From positions 22,300,297 to 22,364,296 of the forward strand of contig OY294068.1 in NCBI GenBank assembly GCA_958510875.1: a stretch of 64,000 nucleotides of DNA. Direction: 5' to 3'. Below the pieces are notes generated by a model. That model did no database searches. It saw only the letters and a list, made by a program, of their open reading frames with translations, and was not told where the DNA came from. How positions within the stretch are numbered: the stretch's first letter is position 1; each line of letters opens with the position of its first letter. A program made the position numbers and the translations under genes. Positions 12,263 through 23,340 of this stretch are shown here, one piece after another. Source of the DNA: Endomychus coccineus. Its lineage: Eukaryota > Arthropoda > Insecta > Coleoptera > Endomychidae.

Positions 12263-12576
12263 ACATATTATGATGAAAAAAGTTGTACTTGAACTAATAT
12301 GTTTCGATATGAATTGAGACATAACAGGATATAACATGAATTTTGCAATAATACAGCTGAACTTATACAATACTTGTCATGAACATTTCAACGTAAGCAA
12401 ATACTATAAACGTGAAATTTTACAGAATTTCAAAACGATACGCCGTAAAAGTTTCCTGTTGTATCCTGCTTAGAACGAATAAGAGAAACTAGAGTATCAA
12501 GCAGTGATTTACATAACACGTAAAAACGTTTATTGAAATGCCAGTCGCAACTTAGCAATTGTTGTTTTCATTCCAG

Positions 12577-13260
12577 ATAACGGAGACATACGCGTTCCTG
12601 CCACGAGAAGCCGTCACCCGTTTCCTACTGGGCTGTACAGAATGTCAGAAACATCCCCGATCCCCTTCACCGGCTTCAGTCTTGCCAACCCCTAGTCCAA
12701 GTCCCACGCTACCTCTTGTGCACACACCGCAAACGTTACCAATCGCAACGCCACCTATCGTGGTCGTGCACAACACGCAGGGGTCCGAGCTTACTTACCT
12801 GGATCTCAGCAAGTCTTGCAGAACTTCGTCGAGCCTGCTGGCCGGCCATTCGCCGCAAAGTCAAAGCTTGGATTTGTCTCAGCGTAACTTGGGCATTTCT
12901 CAAAGTCATTGCGGAATCGAGGCGCCATTAAGAACGAGCACCCCTGAACCTAAGCGATCTACAAACCCGCTTGACGTCTGCAATCTCACTTCCCGGGACC
13001 CCCCTAAGAGTCCCCCTAAGAAGAGGCCTCTCAATCACCTTACAGACAGTTCCTCGGCTAACCGATCTCCGCCGACTCCTAAACTATGGTCCCCGGTTGA
13101 GAGCATCGAACGCGATCGCGAACTACACGAATCGCAGAAGAAAAGGATATTGATGGCAGGTGATATCGATTATTCATTGCCGATCACCACGACTTACTTG
13201 AAATATATGAGAAGCCTCGGATGTACGGACGAAGACGCCCTCAAGTTCGAAAATAAAAAC
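12577..13260 (+). CDS. NOL4: NOL4 homologue, large internal exon (228 codons)
   Basis: The exon lies between TTCATTCCAG (ends 12576) and GTGAGT (13261), phase 0 at both ends. It opens with ITETYAFLPREAVTRFLLGC, which continues the conserved NOL4 block from the exon at 3018. A Pro/Ser-rich, probably disordered stretch follows, with two LDLS motifs (TYLDLSKS and QSLDLSQR) resembling CtBP-binding PxDLS motifs, and a basic KSPPKKRPLNHL that could be a nuclear localisation signal. It ends with the conserved ITTTYLKYMRSLG and DEDALKFENKN. Base composition is clearly more GC-rich than the flanks, as expected for coding DNA. Later exons are not found in the window. Confidence 0.9.
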
Positions 13261-13409
13261 GTGAGTCATGTTATTGAACGTTTCCTGCATGATGTTATCT
13301 CTCACTATTTCTATTAATTAACTTTTCTGTTTCCTATATTAATTTATCGCTCTAATTGTATACTGTATATATTGTAAATTAGTTTTTAATTTATTACATA
13401 TTTAATAAA
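13261..13409 (+). other. Possible intron-retention tail and poly(A) signal
   Basis: If the donor at 13261 is not used, the frame continues 18 codons (VSHVIERF...) to a TAA at about 13315-13317. AATAAA lies at 13404-13409 with T-rich sequence after it. This could make a short NOL4 isoform by intronic polyadenylation. Chance occurrence in AT-rich DNA is quite possible. Confidence 0.3.
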
Positions 13410-15147
13410 ATTTAATTTTAATTAGTTATCGATGTTTTTAATTTTGCTTTTTATGGTTACTTTTATTTCAAAATCTCTATTAAGTTATAAGCGGGGAGCT
13501 TTTGCTTCAATCCCAACAGAACTTGATTTTATGAATAGGTTTTGAAGACTCCTTCATAAAAAATATTTTTTTTCTGATTCGCAAAATGTTGAACTGAACA
13601 GGTTTCAATGTTTTTTAGCAAAAAATAAACATTGACACTAACAAAACAAAGAGTATATCACTATAGCTACATCCCTATTTAAAGATGACTGTTACACGTA
13701 TCATCAAATTTGCAGATTTGCATTTTTTCAAATACTACTAAATTGTGGGGCGACATGTAGTGATGTCGATCACCCTTTATAACCCCTGTTCAACATTTCA
13801 ATTACTGGCTCCGAGCGTTATAGGTGTATGATTGGAAGGCGATTCTTCCTACTTGCATTATTACCTTAAATATCATCGCCATGAGTCATATCATCCCCAG
13901 TCCCATTCTCGAGGGGTAAAACCAACCGACGAGATGTTCACGTGCTCATATTTCCGGTCTAATATTCCCTATAGATTGGACATCGTCGCTTCGAGCCTTT
14001 CCAGGGTTGGATTTACGAAAATGTAAGTAGTTTACTTTACTTTTATCACTACTGCTTTGAAATAAAGTTTAAGGAAAGATTTATGAGATCTTTCATGTCA
14101 ACTTAATAATAAAATGTTAGTGCCTACTTTATTGGTCTGGTTCAAAATCATACAGATGCATTATAAGAAATGTCCAGCGGAAAGTTTTTGTAGATAAAAC
14201 TTTAAACTACCAGAAGATGTCATATCCATTCCCTGGAGATTGTTTCGAATATGTGGCATATATAAGATCGGGATTTATCATTACCTCCTATGATACAAGG
14301 CCACATTGCTGTCGCGTGGCTTCCAGTTGTAGACTTACTATTTGGTTCACATAAAAGTTATGAATTTACAGTAGTTCTAACATAAACCAACGTCTTAATA
14401 CTCCAGATAACAGTTCTCCTGGGATTTCTCTTATATTAAAAAAAATGAGCTTAACGCCATGAAATTATTCACAATCTGTTAACGCTGCACAAAAAGCTAT
14501 GTAAGCGTCCCTGCTTGTATTTATGTAGGTATAGAGATGTTGCACATTATTTATAAAATCCAACAGAAAATGAAATTCCTTCATACAAAATAATAGAACA
14601 ATAATAAAATTCAATATGATAAAATTATTACAAATAAACACTACACTGAATAAACTTCCATTATAAAAAAGAAAGGAAACAGGATGATGGCCAAGGCTAA
14701 CTAGAATACAGGTTGTTACAGGGATTATAATCTAATAATCAGTTTGCGACAAGTTGTTTGTGTGGGAGAAGAAATGGAAAATATGAAAAATTCACCTTAT
14801 TATTATTTTTTTATTATTATTTTCTGAGTATTCTAGGTTGTTCTGAATCTACCTTTATTTACCAAATGTAATTATTTTTTTAAGAGGAGTCCAGTTTGAC
14901 TACTTTGACCTACATCCGTGTTTGACAACATCCACAATTTAACTTATAGAATCCAGAATTCCCTTTTTTTTTACACATCCTCGTCATTTTTTGAATGTTC
15001 ACTGGGTGTATTGATACTTTTAAAGAAATAGTTGAATTCATATTGTAGTTCAGGTTTTATATCGTTCTAGATTTCACAAAATATGTAATTGTACTATAGT
15101 TTTTTGTGATTTAGAGAGAACATTTTTATAGTAATAAGTAGGTAGGG
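13410..15147 (+). other. Intron or intergenic DNA, no clear feature
   Basis: An open stretch at 13832-14026 ends at a good GTAAGT donor (14022) but begins at TTG, resembles no protein and has no strong acceptor, so I do not call it. The remainder is AT-rich. Confidence 0.4.
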
Positions 15148-15616
15148 AGTCACCTTGCCCAGATAGTCTTATCAGATGTCGGTAAGCATTGTCACTGTAT
15201 TACCGACCGAGAAGTCATAGGTCACAGGGTGAGGTCACTGTATTACCGGCCAGAAACACTTGTCAAAACATGTGTCTGAATATTGAAACAAGTGTCAAAC
15301 ACATGTCTGAATATTGAAACACATGTATGTATGTTGAAGCATGTGTTAAGCACGTGTCTGAATATTGAAAGACATGTGTAAACACATATCTGAATGTTGA
15401 AACACAAGTCTGAATGTTGAAGTATGTGTTAAATACTCCCTGAATATTGAAATCCTGTGTAAACGCGTGTCTAAATGTTGAAACACGTGTCTGTATGTTG
15501 AAACATGCGTGAAGCACGTATCTGAATGTTGAAACACATGTCAACCACTGTGACCTCCAACCTCTCGGCCGGTAATACAGTGACAATGCTTACCGACTGT
15601 CTGGCAAAGGTCTCGC
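15148..15616. mobile_element. MITE with inverted ends and internal 22-bp minisatellite
   Basis: Terminal inverted repeats: the left (15148-15226) contains GGTAAGCATTGTCACTGTAT and TACCGACCGAGA; the right (15560-15615) carries the complement. Between them, 15262-15540 is a run of about 12-13 diverged units of a 22-bp repeat near GTCTGAATATTGAAACACAT. The repeat keeps one strand open, producing a false repetitive peptide. No transposase is present. Confidence 0.75.
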
Positions 15617-17703
15617 TTTTCAACATACTATCTATCAGATTGTGGCGGAATTTTGTTAATTATCTTCAATTTTATAATAATTAGTTTTGGAAAATTTGGA
15701 AACTGACATTGGATTTGACACTGCTATGTTGCTAGTTTTATGACAAATTGGATGAGAAACTTACATGAAACAGAAGAGAGAATCGTCATTTAATTAGACT
15801 TAATAAACAGTGATCCTTCTTTTATCCCGGCCAAAACTATAATTTTGCAGTTCACCTTTTCGACTAGCGTTCTATGCATTTACATTAAAGCACCTGATCC
15901 ATGTTTTTATTCTGGGCAATTTCCAAATTTTCCTTTGCTCCTCTCTCAGGGCGCCTATGATGAGATAATGGAATGTCATAAATTAACAAACAACTCAATT
16001 CCATATTTAAATATACAGTTAGTATTGGAACGTGATGAACACAATTCCAGAATAACGCGTTCCCTTGACGATTAATATTATTGAGATTATTATTGCTTGA
16101 TGTCCCAGACTACCGATAAGGCTACATATTAAGTGACAGGGCAACTAGTTGGGTGTAGCATTGAAGCAAGAAAAACAGCTTGGTTGGATGAAAGATAGAT
16201 CACTTGAGAAGCGATTGATTTTCGAAACTTTCTGCGATATAATATTAGATGAACTGCAACAAATGATTAAGCCTCAAGTTCAAAAAGGAATACAAATATG
16301 CGAAATGCTATTTCTCCATTTGGTTCAATGCACCACTTTTGAGACATAACTGCACCAATATAGCACAATAAAGGCCACATATGATTTAACTTATTTCACA
16401 TTGTGCTAAAGAAATCCAACTATTTTTGATTCTTTTTAATATATTGTGCAATCTTCAAATGTAGTATAACCCATAGACGGTCAATGTTCTGGTCAATATT
16501 ATTCGTTTAGGGCCCCGTTGATGAAGATGCATCTATACTTCAACGTTTGAAGCCATGTAAACAACTAATTTGTTAGGAGGGTGAAGGATAGGTTTTGCTT
16601 CCTTGACGCAAAATGACAGAGATGTTTATTAATAAGATATAGATTATTACATCTGCAATACATGAAGAACTGTGAATATAAAACAAAAGCTGCAGATGTC
16701 TCTGTTCATTCAAGAAATAAATAGAAATGAAAGGTAATTTAATTAAAAGTCGTTGAGTGCAAAATTTCTCAGGGGAGGCTATTTTCCAAAACAGGAGAGG
16801 ATAACCCCCTATTTTAACTCCATCGAATGTTGTGCAAAATTGAGTCATAGTTTAATACGGTGGGACTGATTCTGCAGTACTCCTTCAGACTACTAGCATT
16901 GTGTAGGTTCGTCATCAGTATGAAGTTTATTTGGGACGTATGTCACTGAAACGATCAAATCAGAATGTACTAACGAAGTGATTGTACGCAGTCAACTTCA
17001 TCTCTTTGAACATTTTATGCACCATATTGTTGTGATGTTATTCTCTATCTTGATTTTTGCTCGCGTTAATGTTTTCTCTATGAACACAGAAAATACTTAC
17101 TAATTATGGTTGCGATAAAATGGAGCGCTACAAAGCTATTTTCAGTAAGGGAAATAATAATCATGAAATAAAATGAGCAAAACATTAAACACTACACATA
17201 ACAATTCTTATATGAAACTTATATCTCGCAATATTCCACCTATAACACTGTGGTTGCTAAAGAGCGTGAAATTAAATGGTCTGGATATCCAAGAAAGCAA
17301 ACGACAATAACGCCTCCTAAAATGTACCTTTTAAAGCGGGGAAGCGTATGTAATAAGTGCAAAAATATAAATGTCACATAAACTGTTAATAATTTTTAGT
17401 GGCCGTTTATATTAGACCTATAATTTTTGAATCGAACGCGATCGTAAAATCTGGAAATGCGAAACTAAAATCGACCAGTTTAGTACGTACATGAAAATTT
17501 GATGGCTTTTCCAAAATGAAACCCGCGCCCATTTGCTAGCGCCGATTTCATTTCGGCACTTATTGGGATCGTATGAAATAATAACCAATATAATGCGTTT
17601 TATTTGCTTATATTGAACATCGTGAGCGGTATATATGAAATGAACATGAACAATATACTACATATTAGGATGATGGCACGCAAGCAGAATTTTCGTTTAC
17701 TAT
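15617..17703. other. No recognisable feature
   Basis: AT-rich DNA. Open stretches at 15845-16075, 16149-16349 and 16573-16848 have no recognised similarity. I see no repeats of note. Confidence 0.45.
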
Positions 17704-17705
17704 TA

Positions 17706-19201
17706 TACTGGGTTCCCCATAATAGACTATCGATTTTAATATTTGAATTAAAAATTTTTTAGTTAACAAAACAAACTTTTTATTTTACTGAATTACAGCT
17801 AACTCTTTGGGATTTATGATAACTTATAAACTTATAAATATTTGGCTAATTTAATTCTAACTTTTAAGAATAACGTCTTCTAAATGACCTCCACCAACTT
17901 CAACACATTTTTCAATATTAGATAAAAAGTGGTTCATTACACGACGTAGCAAGCCTTCGTCTATTCCTTCAACTTCTTCACGAATTTTGACTTTCAGTTC
18001 CTCGATTGTACCTGGACGACTCGCAAACACTTTGGCTTTTAAATATTCCCACAGGAAGAAATCGGGTGCCGTTAAGTCGGGGGACCTCGAAGGCCAAGGC
18101 AAATCTCCTAATCGAGAAATGAGTCGGCCATAAGACATTTCTCGCAGGACCCTCATTGAGTTTCTGGCGGTATGAGCTGTTGTCCCATCTTGTTGGAATA
18201 GTAAGTATTGTTTATTAATCCTCGTCTATTTAATTCGGGAATGAGAAATGTCTATAGCATATTAACGTAGCGCTCGGATGTTACTGTTACAGCGCGGTTA
18301 TTTTCATCCTCAAAAAAATAAGGGCCAATAATACCAAGAGATCCTACTCCACACCACACAACAACTTTTGGATTATGGAGGTTCTGTGTAAGATTTCACG
18401 AGAATTTTCATTTGACCAGTATCTGAAATTCTGTTTATTGACCATGTCGTTCAAATAAAAATTTGCTTCGTCGGTCATTAGGAGACTGTGAATTGCTCCT
18501 TGATGTAAATCCAAAAATTCTTGACAAAATGCTAACCTTGCTTCTTTATCTTGATTGCTAAGGTGCTGTGCCATTTGATAGGGATGAAATTTTAAATCCC
18601 TTTGGAGAATTCGATCTAAGCTTCTCTTCGATATTCCTAGGATAAGGGTTTGTCGATCAGCAGACCTTTTAGGACTTCTCGTAAACGCAATTCTAACTCG
18701 ATCAATATGTTCTGGTGTACAAACTGTTCTTCGACGTCCAGGCTTCTTCAAATTTTGTACAGAACCATTTTCACGCCAATGACGGACCCATAACTTAACA
18801 GTTTAACGATTTGGCGCGTGACCCTATTGTTGTTATTAAACTGACGCCGGAATGCACGCCTAACTTCTTCTATCGAATTGCTTCTTATGTAAGTTTCTAC
18901 ACAAAACACACGTTGTTGGACTGAGTAATCCATGAAAGTTCAAACGGATGTTGAAATAATGTCTGAAAGCAAAAAAAAATTAATAATTATTGATGAAAAC
19001 TAACAAACTTCTCGTAGAAAAATGGCGTTCCACGAAATTATTAATTTAAAATTTATTTGTGACAGGCGCCTACTTGATTAATAATTTATTTAAATCCCAA
19101 AGACTACAGAAGATAATCCCACAGAGAACAACCTATTTAGTTATCTCGTAGGGAATTTATTAATAATATAAAATGGGTAGTCTATTATGGGGAACCCAGT
19201 A
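17706..19201 (-). mobile_element. Tc1/mariner element with intact TIRs and TA duplication
   Basis: The left end TACTGGGTTCCCCATAATAG is mirrored perfectly at the right end; match runs about 24 bp. TA dinucleotides flank both sides (17704-17705 and 19202-19203). The 1,496-bp element contains one transposase gene on the minus strand, broken by frameshifts and a stop. Good terminal preservation against a decayed gene suggests moderate age. Confidence 0.88.
17857..18933 (-). pseudogene. mariner-type transposase, frameshifted
   Basis: The start is at 18933 with an HTH-like VQQRVFCVETYIRSNS. A second segment (18751-18344) carries the second HTH region (ILGISKRSLDRILQ), the first catalytic Asp in LLMTDEANFYLN, and RYWSNENSREILH. 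The last (to 17857) carries FQQDGTTAHTARN with the second Asp, RSPDLTAPDFFLWEYLK with the third, and the family C-terminus GGGHLEDVI. I count 36 residues between the second and third Asp, so it is closer to DD37D-type than classic DD34D mariners. Disruptions: a frameshift near 18760, another near 18350, a TAG near 18255, and a further shift near 18200. Not functional. Confidence 0.85.
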
Positions 19202-19203
19202 TA

Positions 19204-19702
19204 ATCAAAAAATTATAGTTGAAGCTATTACTCTATGGTAATTTATCATTATGATTAAATAAAAGGACAATTACTTTGTTTTTATATCTACCACTTTCAG
19301 TAATAACTTGAAAACATTACCTATAGAGCCGGAGTTCCATTATCTAACAGATACCAAAGTATGAAGTAAACTATAAACAGTTCAAGTATAAATAGGAACT
19401 AACGTACAATAGGGTATAACATAATGAGATTTGTACAATTAAGAGTATGGAATCATCGGAAATTCCAAAACAAGTAGATCCAGGGAAAATACAGTGTAAA
19501 TTATCAAGAGACAATTTGTGCATTAGAATAATTATAATTCAATATTCTAATAGTGCTTTCAAAGACAAAGGAAAAGATCACTTTGGTATAAGTCTAACTA
19601 ATAAGAGGAGTATTTGACACCTTTATAAATTTCTATTTAATTATTATTCTAATGTGTTTGATTTAAGGCCTTTGGTTTCATTAAGTAAAATGCTTAGGAT
19701 AT
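19204..19702. other. No recognisable feature
   Basis: AT-rich DNA between the mariner element and the hAT relic. Confidence 0.5.
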
Positions 19703-20250
19703 TTAAATAAGGAAAAGCATGACCTGTTTGTAAGAAATGGTCAGCAAAGGTTGAATCGGTTTTTTTGAGTCTATAAGAACGAGAATGTTCTTGGTATTTA
19801 GGTTGAAAGTTACAACATGCTCTACCCAGGAACGTCTTGAGACTTCTTGAGGCCCTGGGTCCCTATGCAAAAGTAGGCTCCCATCTGCGACCTTTTTATC
19901 GTATTTGGTATATATACATATAAAATTCAACAAAAACAATCCATAATAAAATGAAATCTTATTAGAAAATTCGTTTTCTAAATTTTGAATTCGCAAAATT
20001 ATGTGTTGCAAATCAACTCTTAATAATATTTCATTTTCAATACACATCAAGCTTAAATTATTCAAACGTGATTGAGTTATACGATTCCTCAATTCTTTAT
20101 TGACCAGCTTCAGCTTTGAAAAGGAACGCTCACCACTCGCGTTATTGACCATCATCGTGAGCCAGAGCACTTTGCATTGGCTGTCGAGAGTTTTTTTAAA
20201 TTGGATTTTGAAGGAAGTGATTTATTTGCTTGTACATTTAACATAAACAA
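19703..20250 (-). pseudogene. hAT transposase C-terminal fragment (ZMYM1-like)
   Basis: On the minus strand, MMVNNASGERSFSKLKLVNK and then RLNNLSLMCIENE are the signature of the hAT C-terminal dimerisation domain, in the version found in zinc-finger MYM-type protein 1-like hAT transposases. The zinc finger and the catalytic region are absent, so it is a 5'-truncated relic. The reading frame continues into a GGCCCTGGGTCC region (about 19855), similar to the GC-rich 3' ends of such elements. Confidence 0.75.
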
Positions 20251-20575
20251 AGATGTGTTAAAATCGGAAAGCGAGAAACTGCGTAAACTATGAGTTTATA
20301 TATATGTATATACTTGTTTACATTAATACCAGGTCGGGCTGCTGCTTGCTCCGACGATATCGCAGCAATCGCACCAGCAAACCTAATCCGTTAACAGAAG
20401 CTTCAGGTTGCTAAATCGTGTGCTCTAAGTAGCCTTATTGAACCCAGAATGACTGCCATCTGAATCCGGTCTACCAAGATCTGCGCCGAGTCTTACAGGC
20501 CGGAATGATCTTCAAGTTCGAACTCCGCCCAAAACACCGATAATCAGAACCGCTAATACGACCTTGTGGCCTGAG

Positions 20576-20916
20576 TATAGCGTGCGGAGCTCGAACAGGA
20601 GATCTTGATACTGTGTCCATTTTTCTTCCTCTTTCAAGACTATGTTCTCCTCTGCCGGAGCAGAGGATTGGATGAGATACATAGTCTTGGTTTGTTTATC
20701 GAGGACGACAACGTCAGGTCTATTTTATTGTATGAACCTGACGGTCGGAAACGGGTAATTCCCGTAGATCTGGCATTTTTTGTTTCCCAGAACGGACTCA
20801 ATATCTCCTGGTATGTAAGGTAGCACCTCTGCTCCAACAGAGAAGAACATAATCTTGAAAGAGGAGGAAAAATGGACAAAGTATCAAGATCTTGTGTTCG
20901 AGCTCCACACGCTATA
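20576..20916. repeat. Long hairpin: 93-bp inverted arms, open loop
   Basis: Arms 20576-20668 and 20826-20916 are complementary over nearly their full length (TATAGCGTG...GAGCTCGAAC at the left, GTTCGAGCTCC...CGCTATA at the right). The loop of about 157 bp is open on both strands; the plus frame reads SLGLFIEDDNVRSILLYEPD and onward to ISWYVR. I do not recognise the peptide. It may be a fragment of a mobile element captured between inverted copies of its flank. GC content is higher than the surroundings. Confidence 0.6.
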
Positions 20917-21479
20917 CCTATAATGTATATCTTATAATGATGAAGTCACTGTCCAGTGAAGCAATTCTCAACAATAGACACTTCAGAATGATTTTGTGAT
21001 TCATTTACCATTCATAACATTATGTAAATGTAGTACACGATGTTCGAAATATTTGATTTATATTAACAGTAATCAAACCACAAATGTCACAATGTGGGAA
21101 AATGAACAAAGCAAGTAATTAACTATTGTTCTAGTTGATGTCAATAAAATTAACTGGATTGTATGCATCTTCATTCATCAAAATAATTATTGAACCACTG
21201 CTGGTGCAAACTGTATACCAGGGAAGATAAATTCCTAGTGACAATTGTTTCTTTATTTCCCAACTGGTCTTAAAGTAATGTCACTCAAGTCGTTATTCTT
21301 GTTTTTTCTTCAAATTTATTGAGCGATAATAATATTAATAGTGATTTATATTGTACTAGAATTGTTTCACATACATTCATAAATCTAAGAAAGTTGAAAA
21401 TGTAAAAAGAAGAATTGACACTTTATTTTGGATTCGATATTTCCAATAAACATTATTGGCTTCAATAGCAAATAGTACT
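20917..21479. other. No recognisable feature
   Basis: AT-rich non-coding DNA. Confidence 0.5.
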
Positions 21480-22211
21480 GTACGGTACCTGAGACACCAC
21501 CAGTCGACGTGGTGGTTGACGGAGTGCCTCTGATACAATAGCTATCAACGCTGGTGTTCCACAGGAATTGTGTTGGCACCAACTTTGTTTTTCCTCCACA
21601 TAAACGATATGCTGAAAGTTTGCAGATGATGGTATACTTCATACCGCTTTCTCATTTAGAGTCCTCATACCATCCAATGAAGCCAGAGGAGCGAGACAGA
21701 GACAGCTTGAAGCAATTAATGGAGATCTGGTGAAGATTTTGAAATGGGGATCTGATAATCTAATAGAGTTTAATGCAACCAAAACTCAGGCTTGCGTCTT
21801 CTTTAGGAAGGCGGATTCCACAATCCCTAATATGATGATGTCAGGTACAACTATTCCTATGAAGACTTCCATAACCATACTTGGGATCACCACCAACAGC
21901 ATCATCGCATAGGACGATGTGAGCTCAATTGCGAAAACCGCGTCACAAAAACGTTGTTATCAATTCCGAGCCAAGAGCTACTCTACATCCCAGCAGGTCC
22001 TCATAATCTACAAACCACAGATTCGACCTGTCCTGAAGTACTGTTCACATGTTTGGCGTTCGACTCCCAAACATACGCTGAAGCTCACGAATTCTATCTA
22101 GAAGAGAACTATTCGTTTAATTGATGGTGTCACACTTACAAGTTCATTGACCTCTCTAGAACCTCGTAGGAAGGAGGAAGATCTCTCCCTTTTCTATAGC
22201 TATTGCCATAT
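21480..22211 (+). pseudogene. LINE reverse transcriptase fragment (5' part of copy)
   Basis: Readable pieces: TSRxxxINAGVPQ-like region near 21530, LHINDMLK near 21600, HPMKPEERDRDSLKQLMEIW near 21675, ILKWGSDNLIEFNATKTQAC (21733 on), SSIAKTASQKR and LIIYKPQIRPVLKYCSHVWR (about 21985-22050). This order matches Jockey/CR1-type LINE ORF2 after the catalytic FADD box, of which only ADDG remains. Frameshifts and stops are frequent. The copy is split by a MITE at 22212-22891 and resumes at 22892. Confidence 0.8.
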
Positions 22212-22891
22212 AGTGCAGTCAAATGGGTATTTGAGGTCGAAATCCTTGGCTATTGATACATTAATTTTAAAAAAACTTTACACTTTGAATTTTGGCGCAA
22301 TTCGTATATTTATTAATGAATAATTCATTTATAACAATTCAAAAATTCATCTATACATTTAAGGACTATAATAACAATAAAATCGTACTCAAGAGGTCAA
22401 AACTAGCTGAAAACGACTATAAACTCGAAATTTTGGTCAAATTCGTATATTTATTAATAAATATAATTTGTTCATAACCAATTAGCGGGTATACGTTCGA
22501 CGATATTGACGACAAAACTCAGAAGGCCAAAATTATTACAAAGTGATCCTAAACTCGTAGTTTTGGTCGAATTCGTAAATTTGTTAATAAATAAATTGTT
22601 TATAACAAATGAAGTTAATTCAACTACTTGCTTAACTATTTTCATATGTGGACTGACCAAAAATAGTATTTACCCGATCATTTTTCATGAATTTTTATGT
22701 AATCTCATAAATACGCTAATTAAATTGTTAAACTACTGTTTATAAACAATGCAAATTTTTTGCGCATTTTTGACGAGGTAAACTTTGTTCCTGATAAAAT
22801 TCCGAAGAGAATACTCTTTGTCCCATCAAAATCAGTCCATTTCCCAAGGATTTCGAGATTTGGCATATTTTTATACCCATTTGACTGCACT
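22212..22891. mobile_element. MITE inserted in LINE, AT-rich tandem interior
   Basis: The ends AGTGCAGTCAAATGGGTAT and ATACCCATTTGACTGCACT are perfect inverted repeats (19 bp), with further weaker pairing inward (GAAATCCTTGG / CCAAGGATTTC). The interior holds three diverged units with TTCGTAAATTTGTTAATAAA and CATAACAA-type ends, about 120 bp apart. The insertion interrupts LINE codons between FYSYCH and GSCSSEIS. A target duplication is not clear. Confidence 0.75.
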
Positions 22892-23192
22892 GATGGTAGC
22901 TGTTCATCAGAAATCTCGTCTATTCCACCACGAGAGATCCCAGATAGGCGGACTAGACGAGCTCAAACTATTCACCCCTACATTGTCTAGCTCGAGACCT
23001 GCCGAACTTCTTCTTACCAGACTTAATTTTTCTATCGAACAGCGAAGTTGTGCAAGTTGTCTTTATACCTAGTGAGGTATGCCTATAACCTCCAAACCTT
23101 CAAGAAAAATTCCTCTCCCAACATTCCCCCGCTGGCTCACACGATCTTCTTGGAACATGATAGGTTTCCCTTTCGGGTAGTCAAAGTATAAA
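22892..23192 (+). pseudogene. LINE fragment, 3' part of split copy
   Basis: Continues the LINE interrupted at 22211: CSSEISSIPPREIPDRRTRR, then AQTIHPYIV and a decayed C-terminus ending near the NLQTFKKN-like sequence at about 23085-23110. The same 3' block occurs in the copy at 53188-53577. Non-functional. Confidence 0.75.
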
Positions 23193-23219
23193 AAAATACC
23201 GCTACAGGAACCAGATGAA

Positions 23220-23340
23220 TCAGTTTCAGTTCATGCCTCCAGCCTGCTCTGAAGATGCAATCTGTAATGGTTGGCAAAACGTGGACATCAAGTCGTGCTA
23301 TTATGACGCGGGATCCATTCATAAAACTCGTTCTCATTAT
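23220..23340 (+). repeat. PLE-terminus-like segment related to 50491-50670
   Basis: CATCAAGTCGTGCTATTATG and a GACGCGGGATCCATTC block match the 50591-50643 arm (CATCAAGTCGTGCTATTGTG, GATGCGGAATCCATCC). Upstream, CTGAAGATG ... GGTTGGCAAAAC resembles a decayed hammerhead-like core (GCAAAAC where GCGAAAC is seen in the relative). It appears to be a terminal fragment of a separate PLE lineage. Confidence 0.45.

Noticed and set aside
13832..14026. Possible extra exon ending at a GTAAGT donor
   Set aside because: No ATG, no strong acceptor and no match to NOL4; retained only as a remark.
15262..15540. Regular direct repeats resembling a CRISPR array
   Set aside because: There are no unique spacers of uniform length, units are adjacent and degenerate, and the DNA is eukaryotic.
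15263..15586. Repetitive minus-strand open frame (VSTFR / CFNIQT-type repeats)
   Set aside because: It is produced by the 22-bp minisatellite staying open by chance; no start context, splice site or domain.
16905..16935. CTGATGA on the minus strand near 16915
   Set aside because: No pairing helix II and no GAAA downstream.
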